29,076 bases of DNA from Bacillota bacterium (GTDB lineage: Bacteria; Bacillota; Sulfobacillia; Thermaerobacterales; RSA17), in the NCBI GenBank assembly GCA_017577485.1, contig PKRI01000027.1, forward strand, positions 1 to 29,076. Direction: 5' to 3'. The notes under the pieces are model-generated. The model was not told the origin of the DNA and ran no database searches. It saw only the letters and a list, made by a program, of their open reading frames with translations. This document shows, piece after piece, positions 22,944 through 29,076 of this stretch. Both the position numbers and the translations under genes were made by a program. Within the stretch, counting starts at the first letter, position 1; each line of letters starts with the position of its first letter.

Positions 22944-23888
22944 TCAGTTTGCCCGGCCGCCGTCAGTGTCCCGGCCCCCGCTGTCCGGATCCGGCCGTCC
23001 CGGGGACCCGGCGCCGGTTCCATGGACGCCGGTTCCGTGGGGGTCGCCGTGGGGGCCGGTTCCGTCGGGCCGGCAGCCGGTCCCCTCGGACCAAGGGCCG
23101 GTCCCGTCGCGGCCCACCCAGTGGCTGCCGTCGGCATAGACTTCCTTCTTCCAGATCGGGACCCGGCGCTTCAACTCGTCGATGCCGTAGCGGCACGCGG
23201 CGAAGGCCTCGGGCCGGTGGGGCGCCGACACCGCCACCACCACGCTGGTCTCGCCCACGTCGACCCGGCCGACCCGGTGGTGGATGGCCACCCGGGTGCC
23301 GGGCCAGCGGCGCTGGATCTCGCCGGCGATGCGCTGCATCTCGGCCACGGCCATGGGACCGTAGGCGTCGTAGGTCAGGTACGAGGTCTCGTGGTCGCCC
23401 GTGATGCCGCGGACCGTGCCGGTGAAGACGCACACCGCCCCGGCACTGGGGTGGCTGACCAGGGACGCCGCGGCGTCCAGCGACAGCGGCCCGGTGGTCA
23501 CCACGAAGCGCCCGCCGTCAGCCTCGGCCAGCAGGCCGGGGGCCGCTCCCCCCGCCGCGGCCGGAGCGGCACCGGGCTCCGCAGGCCGGGTCACCGCGGG
23601 GTCGGCTACCGGGTCCCCGCCGCCCTCACCGGCCCCCCCGCTGACGGGCGGCAGCAGGGCCACCTCGTCGCCGTCCCCCACCGGCGCGTCGCCCTGGACG
23701 TACTCCAGGTTCAGCGCATAGGATACCCGCTCCACCCACGGTGCCAGCGCCGGAACCTGCCGGGCCAGGGCTGCGGCCACGTCGGACACGCGGCTGCCGG
23801 CGGGCACCGACAGCACCAGTTCGCGGCGCCCGGCGGCCTCCGCCAGCATGGCGAACAGGCGCACCGTCACCTGGACCGTTTCGCCCAT
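22944..23888 (-). CDS. MoaD-MoaE fusion (molybdopterin synthase, MoaX-like)
   Basis: One 314-residue frame contains both subunits of molybdopterin synthase, which puts the dithiolene sulphurs into precursor Z. Residues 1-85 are MoaD (MGETVQVTVRLFAMLAEAAGR onward), ending LLPPVSGG (G84-G85), where free MoaD has its C-terminal Gly-Gly thiocarboxylate. A Gly/Pro/Ala linker follows (86-125). Residues about 126-262 are MoaE, with VFTGTVRG, YGPMAVAEMQRIAGEI, HRVGRVDVGETSVVVAV and the substrate lysines of KRRVPIWKKE. A Gly/Asp/Pro repeat tail ends the protein. The M. tuberculosis MoaX fusion is known to be cleaved after its MoaD Gly-Gly; the same would be needed here. The start ATG 23888 has AAGGGAG 6 bases upstream. 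Confidence 0.92.
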   Translation of the reverse strand: MGETVQVTVRLFAMLAEAAGRRELVLSVPAGSRVSDVAAALARQVPALAPWVERVSYALNLEYVQGDAPVGDGDEVALLPPVSGGAGEGGGDPVADPAVTRPAEPGAAPAAAGGAAPGLLAEADGGRFVVTTGPLSLDAAASLVSHPSAGAVCVFTGTVRGITGDHETSYLTYDAYGPMAVAEMQRIAGEIQRRWPGTRVAIHHRVGRVDVGETSVVVAVSAPHRPEAFAACRYGIDELKRRVPIWKKEVYADGSHWVGRDGTGPWSEGTGCRPDGTGPHGDPHGTGVHGTGAGSPGRPDPDSGGRDTDGGRAN

Positions 23889-24054
23889 ACCTTGCTCCCT
23901 TCCGGCGGGCCATTTCTCGCCGGCACCGCCGGCCTCCTTGCCGGGGCCGCCCCCAATCCAGACCGGCCGCTTGTCCGGGAGGAAGCATGCCCCACCGGCG
24001 GCGAAGCACCGCGGAGACCAGAGACCGCGCGTACCACAGGAAGGGGGCCAGGGC

Positions 24055-25347
24055 ATGGCCGGCATGGGACCAGCACAGGGCCGTCCCCCGGGCGCGCCCG
24101 ACCGTGCCGAAGTGGAGCGGCTGCTGGAAAGCTTCGGCCGCCACATCAGTTCCTCACTGCTCAGGCTTTACCGGTTTATGGGCCTCGACACGCTGGAGTG
24201 GGACGGGGAGGGCGCCATCTGCCGCGACGCCGAGGGTCGCGAGTACCTGGACTTCGTCGGCGCCAACGGGACCCTGTTCCTGGGCCGGCGGCACCCGCGG
24301 GTGACGGCGGCGGTCCGGGAGCAGCTGGACCGCCTCACCATCTCCAGCCGCCTCTTCGCCCACGAACCCCAGATCCGCCTGGCCGAGAAGCTGGCTGAGA
24401 TCGCCCCGGGCGACCTGCAGTACACCTTCTTCTGCAACAGCGGCGCCGAGGCGGTGGAAGGCGCCCTCAAGCTGGCCCGGGCCGCCACCGGCCGGACCGA
24501 GATCATCTCCACCCAGGGCGCCTTCCACGGCAAGACCTTCGGCGCCCTGAGCGCCACGGGCCGCGAGCTCTACCGCAAGCCTTTCGAGCCGCTGCTGCCG
24601 GGGTTCGTCCACGTGCCCTACGGCGACGCCGACGCCGTGGAAGCCGTCATCAGCGACCGCACGGCGGCCGTCATCGTCGAGCCCATCCAGGGCGAGAACG
24701 GCGTCATCATCCCGCCCGACGACTACCTGCCGCGCCTGCGCCAGCTGTGCGACCGCCACGGCGCCCTGCTGATCATCGACGAGGTGCAGGCCGGGCTGGG
24801 CCGGACGGGCCGCTGGTTCGGCTGCAACCACACCGACACGGCGCCGGACATCATGACCATGGCCAAGATCCTGGGCGGCGGCGTCATGCCCATCGGCGCC
24901 TTCATGGCGCGCCCCGAGGTCTTTGAGCCCATGGACGAGAACCCGTACATCCACTCCTCCACCTTCGGCGGCAACGCCCTGGCCTGCGCCGCCGGCTACG
25001 CGGCGCTCCAGGCCATCGAGGAGGAGGGCCTGCTGGAGCAGGCCCGGGTCAAGGGCGAGCGGCTGATGGCGGGGCTGCGGCAGATCGCGGCCCAGTTCCC
25101 CCAGGTGATCCGCGAGGTGCGGGGCCGCGGGCTGATGATCGGCATGGAGTTGACCCGGGAGGGCCTGGGCGGCGTCATCATCGCCGATATCGTCCAGAAC
25201 GGCCTCCTGGCCATCCACTCCCTGAACAACGACCGGGTCATGCGCTTCCTCCCCCCGGCGGTGGTGACCGAGGACCAGATCGACCGCGCCCTGGAGATCT
25301 TCGGCGCGGCCGTGGAACGGGCGGCGGCCGTGGCCGAGGAGGTGTGA
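24055..25347 (+). CDS. Class III aminotransferase, putrescine/ornithine aminotransferase-like
   Basis: The 430-residue protein is a PLP-dependent class III aminotransferase. It shows YLDFVGANGTLFLGRRHP, the PLP phosphate segment FCNSGAEAVEGALKLARAATG (126 onward), STQGAFHGKTFGALSATGR (152-170), IIDEVQAGLGRTG with Asp242, and the Schiff-base lysine in MAKILGGGVMPIGAF (K271). The N-terminal RHISSSLLRLYRFMGLDTLE region resembles the putrescine (YgjG-type) and ornithine subgroup; the donor cannot be fixed from sequence alone. Start ATG 24055 with GGAAGGGGG upstream. It precedes and is probably co-transcribed with the SRPBCC gene. Confidence 0.92.
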   Translation: MAGMGPAQGRPPGAPDRAEVERLLESFGRHISSSLLRLYRFMGLDTLEWDGEGAICRDAEGREYLDFVGANGTLFLGRRHPRVTAAVREQLDRLTISSRLFAHEPQIRLAEKLAEIAPGDLQYTFFCNSGAEAVEGALKLARAATGRTEIISTQGAFHGKTFGALSATGRELYRKPFEPLLPGFVHVPYGDADAVEAVISDRTAAVIVEPIQGENGVIIPPDDYLPRLRQLCDRHGALLIIDEVQAGLGRTGRWFGCNHTDTAPDIMTMAKILGGGVMPIGAFMARPEVFEPMDENPYIHSSTFGGNALACAAGYAALQAIEEEGLLEQARVKGERLMAGLRQIAAQFPQVIREVRGRGLMIGMELTREGLGGVIIADIVQNGLLAIHSLNNDRVMRFLPPAVVTEDQIDRALEIFGAAVERAAAVAEEV

Positions 25348-25352
25348 GAAAC

Positions 25353-25790
25353 GTGCCCTACGTGGAAGTCAGCAAGCTGATCAAGGGCTCCCGGGACCAG
25401 ATCTACGACCTGCTGAAGCGGGTCGAGGAGTACCCCGAGTTCATGGCCGACGTGGAGTCCATCCGGGTCCTGGAGCGGGACCAGCACTCATCGCTGTCGG
25501 AGTGGGTCACCCGCCTGGAGGGCCGGCGGCTGCGCTGGGTGGAGCGCGAGACCTACCACGACGACCAGTACCGCATGGTCTACCGGATGACCGAGGGCGA
25601 CCTCAAGCAGTTCGAGGGCGAGTGGCGGCTGGAGGAAACCACCGAGGGAACCCTGGTCACCCTGACCTGCCAGTTCGACCTGGGGATCCCGATGTTCGCG
25701 GCGCTGCTGAACCCCATCGCCCGCATCAAGGTCAAGGAGAACGTCGAGTCCATGCTGGAAGGCCTGCGGCAGAAGGTGGAAGGGGCGTAA
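25353..25790 (+). CDS. SRPBCC (START-like) family protein
   Basis: This small helix-grip protein (145 residues) has the SRPBCC layout. A first strand and helix PYVEVSKLIKGSRDQIYDLLKRVEEYPEFM is followed by a curved sheet (SEWVTRLEGRRLRWVERETY, QYRMVYRMTEGDLKQFEGEWRLEE, TLVTLTCQFDLG) and a long C-terminal helix with NPIARIKVKENVESMLEGLRQ. This is typical of the COQ10/RatA and polyketide-cyclase group, which bind hydrophobic ligands. GTG 25353 is chosen since GAGGAGG lies 10 bases upstream; a GTG at 25344 overlaps the upstream stop but has no spacing. The ligand is unknown. Confidence 0.85.
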   Translation: MPYVEVSKLIKGSRDQIYDLLKRVEEYPEFMADVESIRVLERDQHSSLSEWVTRLEGRRLRWVERETYHDDQYRMVYRMTEGDLKQFEGEWRLEETTEGTLVTLTCQFDLGIPMFAALLNPIARIKVKENVESMLEGLRQKVEGA

Positions 25791-25795
25791 GGGCG

Positions 25796-25826
25796 GGGGC
25801 CCGGTGCCCCGTGGGCACCGGGCCCC
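25796..25826. terminator. Bidirectional terminator hairpin
   Basis: A perfect 14-bp stem GGGGCCCGGTGCCC / GGGCACCGGGCCCC with a 3-base loop sits between the convergent SRPBCC and thioredoxin-like genes. No U-tract is visible on either strand. Confidence 0.7.
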
Positions 25827-25844
25827 GACCAGCACCCGGGCCCC

Positions 25845-26381
25845 TCAGCCCAGGGCGGCCTTGAACTCGGCCAGCGCCGCCGGCACGTAACTGCCGTCGC
25901 GGTAGGGTCCTACCAGGCCTTCCCTGTCGCCCCGGATCTGCGCCAGTTCCTGTTCCCGGGGCCTTGAGGCGAAGCGGCCGATCTCGCGGCCGTCCCGGTC
26001 GAGGAACACGAAGACCGGCAGTTTCTTGCCGCCCAGGGTGAGAAAGTAGCGTTCCACGTCTTCGGCGTTCTCGGGCGCGTCGCGGTAGATGACCCGGATG
26101 TCGAAGGCGCCGGTCTCGGCGTTGAGCCGCCCCAGCAGGGCCAGGTTGTAGATGCCGTCGCCGCACCAGTTCTCGTTGACCACCAGGGTGCGGATGACGC
26201 CGCCCTCCTGCCGGGCCCGCTCCTTGAACCAGACCGCATCCTGCGGGTCCAGGCGCACCTGCCGGTAGGCCTCGTCGAAGCGCCGGCGCTGCTCCTCATC
26301 GTAGTTGGCCACGAATTCCTCGTAGGTGATGCCCCGCTGGAAGATGGGCAGGGCGTTGTGGACGGGCTTGTACCACACCAT
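25845..26381 (-). CDS. Thioredoxin-like protein with WCGDG motif
   Basis: The 178-residue cytosolic protein belongs to the thioredoxin-like group that normally carries WCGDC. The motif here is NENWCGDG (69-76), with the cysteine C73 kept but the second cysteine replaced by glycine. The usual thioredoxin elements follow: FDIRVIYRDAPE, then the cis-proline strand KKLPVFVFLD, and GREIGRFASRPRE. The N-terminal 60 residues form a helical extension (FVANYDEEQRRRFDEAYRQV). It cannot form the normal intramolecular disulphide, so a monothiol, peroxidase-like or non-redox role is more likely. Start ATG 26381 with GGAGGTGAACC upstream. It is divergent from the amidohydrolase gene and ends at a shared hairpin. 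Confidence 0.85.
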   Translation of the reverse strand: MVWYKPVHNALPIFQRGITYEEFVANYDEEQRRRFDEAYRQVRLDPQDAVWFKERARQEGGVIRTLVVNENWCGDGIYNLALLGRLNAETGAFDIRVIYRDAPENAEDVERYFLTLGGKKLPVFVFLDRDGREIGRFASRPREQELAQIRGDREGLVGPYRDGSYVPAALAEFKAALG

Positions 26382-26468
26382 CGTGGTTCACCTCCTGGCG
26401 GGGCCGCCGGCCCCTGTGCCCGCCGGGAAGGCGGGATGGTGACCCGTTCCCTTCCCACCACCGGTCCG

Positions 26469-26506
26469 AAAACCCTGCCGGGGACAGCCGGGCCCCTCCG
26501 GCAGGG
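26469..26506 (-). terminator. Terminator-like hairpin in the leader region of the thioredoxin-like gene
   Basis: On the minus strand CCTGCCGG / CCGGCAGG arms (26473-26481, 26498-26506 as CCCTGCCGG and CCGGCAGGG) are followed by TTTTC at 26468-26472. It lies about 90 bp before the start codon of the thioredoxin-like gene, in the divergent gap. It could be an attenuator, or could block antisense transcription; no upstream gene on that strand explains it. Confidence 0.5.
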
Positions 26507-26608
26507 AACAGGCGGGCCGCCTGCTATTGGTTGGTAGGAAGGGCGGGGTCCCATCAGGCGGCCGCGGGCAGCACCCGGGTGCCCGCCGGTAAGGGAGGGT
26601 GTTGGGGC

Positions 26609-28468
26609 TTGGCAGGCTCCAGGAGCGGCAATCTTCCCTGGACCGAACCGGACGCCGAAACGCGCCGGGCCTGGATCGACGTGGCCGCCGGGCGGCGGGC
26701 GCCCACCCGCTGGCTGCGGGGCGGCCGGGTGCTCAACGTCTTCACCGGCGAGGTGCTGGAGGCCGGCGTGGCTCTCTGGCACGACCGCATCGCCTACGTG
26801 GGCCCGCTGGAACCGCTGATCGGGCCCGACACCGTGGTCGAGGACCTGGACGGCCACCTGCTGGCGCCGGCCTACATCGAGATCCACGCCCACCCGTTTC
26901 AGCTCTATTCCCCGTGGTCGCTGGGCCGGCTGGCCGCCGCCCGCGGCACCACGACCCTGGTGTGCGACACCTCGACCTTTCTCCACCTGCTGGGGCCCGG
27001 CATCACCCGCCTGCTGGACGCCTCGCCCGGCGGGCCCGCCCGGCTGCTGTGGGGCCTGCGCATCTCGCCCCAGACCGAAACCGGGCTGGACGGCCCGACC
27101 GCTTTCGGTCTGACCACCGAGCAGATGATCTCGCTGCTGGACCACCCGCGGGTGGTGGAAGTGTTCGAGTGGGCCGACTGGACGGGGGTCATCCGCGCGG
27201 GCGAGCCGCTGCCCGAGGTGATCGCGGCCGCGCTGGCCCGCGGCCTCCCCATCGACGCCCACGCGCCCGGCGCCTCCCATCGCACGCTGGCGGCCCTGGC
27301 CGCGGCCGGCGCCAGCGACTGCCACGAGAGCATCCGGGCCGATGAGGTCCTGGAACGGCTCCGCGTGGGGCTGTACGTGCCGCTGCGCCACAGTTCCCTG
27401 CGGCCCGACCTGCCGGACCTGGTGGCCGCGGTCCGCGCCACCGACGGCTTCGAGCGGCTGATGCTGACCACCGACGGCCCGTCGCCGGCCTTCGCCGCCC
27501 GGGGCCTGATGGACCAGGCCGTGGCCGCGGCCGTGGCCAACGGCGTGCGTTTCACCGACGCGGTGCGCATGGCGACGCTGCACCCGGCGGCGTACCTGGG
27601 CCTCGACCGTCATCTGGGCGCCGTGGCGCCCGGCCGCCTGGCCGACCTGCTGGTGCTGCCCGGTGAGGGCACGCCGGTGCCGGAGCGCGTGTACGTGGCC
27701 GGGACTCCCGTGGCCGAACGCGGGCGCCTGTTGGAGCCCACGCCGCCGCCCGACTGGGACGCCCTGGGTCTGGGCCCCCGCCCCATGCCGGCGCCACCAG
27801 GCCTCGACGCCGCCCTCTTCACCCTGCCGGCTGAGGGCGCGGAGGTCACGCTGCCCACCATCGACCTTCTCAACGCCGTCATCACCCGGCAGGGCGAAGC
27901 CCGGCTGCCGGTGCGCGGCGGCCGTGCCGACCTGAGCGCAGCCCCCGACCTGTGCCTGGCGGTGCTCCTCCCGGCGCTGGGCCCAGAGCCCCAGCGCGCC
28001 CTGGGATCGGGACGGGCCCCGGAGAACACCGGGCCGGCACCGGCCCTGGAGCCCGCGCCCCCGGTGGTGCGCGCCCTGGTGCGGGGGTTCGGGTCCGTGG
28101 CCGGGCTGGCCACCAGTTACACCTGCGCCTTCGCGCCCCTGGTCATCGGCCGCGATCCCCAGGCCATGGCCCGGGCTCTGGGCAGGATCCTGGAAGCCGG
28201 CGGCGGCATCAGCCTCTGGGACCACGACGGCGAGCGCTTCTTCCTGCCGCTGCCGGTGGGCTGCACCATGACCGACCTGGACGTGGACCACCTGGCCCGG
28301 CACTGTGAGGACCTGCTCCGGCTGCTGGCGGAACGGGGTTACCCGTTCCATGATCCCATCTACACGCTGCTGTTCCTGACCGCCAACCACCTGCCCGCGG
28401 TGCGCCTGTCGCGCCTGGGCCTGTGGGACGTCAAGCGGCGCCGGGTGGTGCAGGCGGCGGGCGGGTGA
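26609..28468 (+). CDS. Amidohydrolase, adenine-deaminase-like (YerA type)
   Basis: The protein (619 residues from TTG 26609) belongs to the amidohydrolase superfamily and best resembles the Bacillus YerA / adenine deaminase group. Metal-site segments are HAHPFQLYSP (93 onward, the HxH), GTTTLVCDTSTF, VEVFEWADWTG (the bridging Glu), DAHAPG, SDCHESIR, and MLTTDGPSP (the catalytic Asp). The C-terminal half (from about residue 385) matches the adenine-deaminase C-terminal domain, ending IYTLLFLTANHLPAVRL. A Pro/Ala/Gly-rich insertion (about 460-495) interrupts it. The substrate is not proven. Start: TTG 26609 has GGGAGGG 9 bases upstream; an earlier TTG at 26531 has no ribosome site. It is slightly longer than typical. 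Confidence 0.88.
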   Translation: MAGSRSGNLPWTEPDAETRRAWIDVAAGRRAPTRWLRGGRVLNVFTGEVLEAGVALWHDRIAYVGPLEPLIGPDTVVEDLDGHLLAPAYIEIHAHPFQLYSPWSLGRLAAARGTTTLVCDTSTFLHLLGPGITRLLDASPGGPARLLWGLRISPQTETGLDGPTAFGLTTEQMISLLDHPRVVEVFEWADWTGVIRAGEPLPEVIAAALARGLPIDAHAPGASHRTLAALAAAGASDCHESIRADEVLERLRVGLYVPLRHSSLRPDLPDLVAAVRATDGFERLMLTTDGPSPAFAARGLMDQAVAAAVANGVRFTDAVRMATLHPAAYLGLDRHLGAVAPGRLADLLVLPGEGTPVPERVYVAGTPVAERGRLLEPTPPPDWDALGLGPRPMPAPPGLDAALFTLPAEGAEVTLPTIDLLNAVITRQGEARLPVRGGRADLSAAPDLCLAVLLPALGPEPQRALGSGRAPENTGPAPALEPAPPVVRALVRGFGSVAGLATSYTCAFAPLVIGRDPQAMARALGRILEAGGGISLWDHDGERFFLPLPVGCTMTDLDVDHLARHCEDLLRLLAERGYPFHDPIYTLLFLTANHLPAVRLSRLGLWDVKRRRVVQAAGG

Positions 28469-28473
28469 TCACC

Positions 28474-28510
28474 TGCCGGGGTCCACGGCGCGGCGCCGTG
28501 GACCCCGGCA
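28474..28510. terminator. Bidirectional terminator hairpin
   Basis: A perfect 16-bp stem TGCCGGGGTCCACGGC / GCCGTGGACCCCGGCA with a 5-base loop lies between the convergent amidohydrolase and M14 peptidase genes. It is followed on the plus strand by a 9-bp tandem repeat GCGGCCTGC (28519-28536), two copies plus a partial. Confidence 0.7.
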
Positions 28511-28541
28511 GTCCCTGGCGCGGCCTGCGCGGCCTGCGCGG

Positions 28542-29076
28542 TCAGCGCTGCTCGATGATGATCTCGAGGCGGTTGTAGTTCCGCCCGTTGCCCTCGGGCT
28601 TGTAGTTCTTCTCCACGTTGCCCTTCATGTCGACGGCGAAGTAGGAGATGACCGCCGACTCCGTCAGGATGATCTCCGCCTCCTGGTCCCGGATCCAGTT
28701 CTGGGTCACGCGCAGGGAGTCGTACCCGGGCCGCGACCCGTCCAGCGTGTAGTAGACGTCGGCCGGCTCGCTGGTGTGGAAGCGGATGGCCACCGGCCCG
28801 TCGAAGCGGAGCGTGCGGTTGCCGCCGCCGCGGAACTCCCGCGGGAACTGGAAGCCCTCGCCCGGCAGCGTGGAGTTGGTCCCCGGCAGCGGGATCACCT
28901 CGATCCAGCTTTCGGGCTTCTGGCGGTCCAGTTCGTATTCCAGGGCCACCCGCAGCAGTTCCATGTTGCCGTTGGCGAACTCCATGGCCTGTTCCAGCGC
29001 CTCGCTTTCGGCCGGGATGAAGGCGTTGCCCACCTCAAAGTCCCAGCCGAAGACGCCGTTTTCATACCAGTGGTCG
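28542..29076 (-). CDS. M14 (carboxypeptidase A-like) metallopeptidase, C-terminal part
   Basis: The frame runs off the window edge, so only the C-terminal 177 residues or so are present. The visible start (DHWYENGVFGWDFEVGNAFIPAESEALEQAMEFANGN) resembles the last part of an M14 zinc carboxypeptidase catalytic domain, which ends with the proton-accepting Glu region. It is followed by a chitobiase/hexosaminidase C-terminal-like domain with VYYTLDGSRPGYDSLRV and AVISYFAVDMKGNVE. Substrate and secretion signal lie outside the window. A GTG at 29033 is internal, not a start. The stop is at 28542, next to the hairpin. Confidence 0.8.
   Translation of the reverse strand, partial: DHWYENGVFGWDFEVGNAFIPAESEALEQAMEFANGNMELLRVALEYELDRQKPESWIEVIPLPGTNSTLPGEGFQFPREFRGGGNRTLRFDGPVAIRFHTSEPADVYYTLDGSRPGYDSLRVTQNWIRDQEAEIILTESAVISYFAVDMKGNVEKNYKPEGNGRNYNRLEIIIEQR

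Noticed and set aside
25910..28390. An 826-residue minus-strand open frame opposite the amidohydrolase
   Set aside because: A shadow of the amidohydrolase and thioredoxin-like genes in another frame; low-complexity Gln/Gly/Arg content.
28519..28540. GCGGCCTGC tandem as a possible repeat array
   Set aside because: Only two full copies and a partial one, too few for a CRISPR or functional array; likely slippage.

Overview
The window is about 29 kb of GC-rich bacterial chromosome. It is dense with core and near-core genes on both strands. Several features point to a high-GC member of the Bacillota, Thermaerobacter/Symbiobacterium-like (an inference, not a database match). These are a T-box leader on a threonine-pathway operon, a TrmK-type tRNA methyltransferase, a DUF1405 membrane protein, a YerA-like amidohydrolase, and a PhoP-style box of 11-bp direct repeats before pstS. 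No CRISPR array, intact insertion sequence, phage genes or tRNA genes were seen.

Layout. 1-1140: a phosphodiester-glycosidase gene whose N-terminus looks cut at a base-composition break near base 120, facing a 33-codon remnant of phoU. 1141-4912 (minus): the phosphate importer pstS-pstC-pstA-pstB with a PHO box upstream. 5096-9984: a PrcB/Gmad2 lipoprotein, a DoxX membrane protein, a tandem GGDEF protein, an ATP-grasp enzyme, a SpoIIAA/STAS-like protein and a DedA protein. 10272-15455 (minus): a compact nucleic-acid cluster of nfo, rlmI-like, trmK, a coiled-coil zinc-ribbon gene, an RNase H-thioesterase fusion, and rnpB (RNase P RNA) from its own promoter. 15528-19225 (plus): DUF1405-folE-folP-thrC. 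19226-19700: a convergent intergenic region with a cluster of short repeats and a thrB terminator. 19701-22096 (minus): hom-thrB behind a complete T-box leader. 22144-23888 (minus): a RibD-C reductase and a MoaD-MoaE fusion. 24055-25790 (plus): a class III aminotransferase and an SRPBCC protein. 25845-29076: a thioredoxin-like protein, a large adenine-deaminase-like amidohydrolase, and the 3' end of an M14 peptidase cut by the window edge.

How the genes fit together. Phosphate uptake appears to be PHO-regulated, but the usual last gene phoU survives only as a C-terminal scrap. Threonine synthesis is split: hom-thrB is under T-box (probably threonyl-tRNA) control, while thrC is the last gene of a folate operon. 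The minus-strand cluster at 10-15 kb groups DNA repair, rRNA and tRNA methylation, RNase H and RNase P RNA.

The most interesting items are the RNase H-4HBT thioesterase fusion beside rnpB, the MoaD-MoaE fusion with a buried Gly-Gly processing site, a dihydropteroate synthase lacking two normally conserved loop motifs, a thioredoxin with WCGDG instead of WCGDC, a degenerate plus an apparently intact GGDEF domain in one protein, the phoU remnant, and recurrent Ala/Gly/Pro-rich in-frame insertions in otherwise conserved enzymes. I found no clear evidence for a wholly new defence or mobile system.
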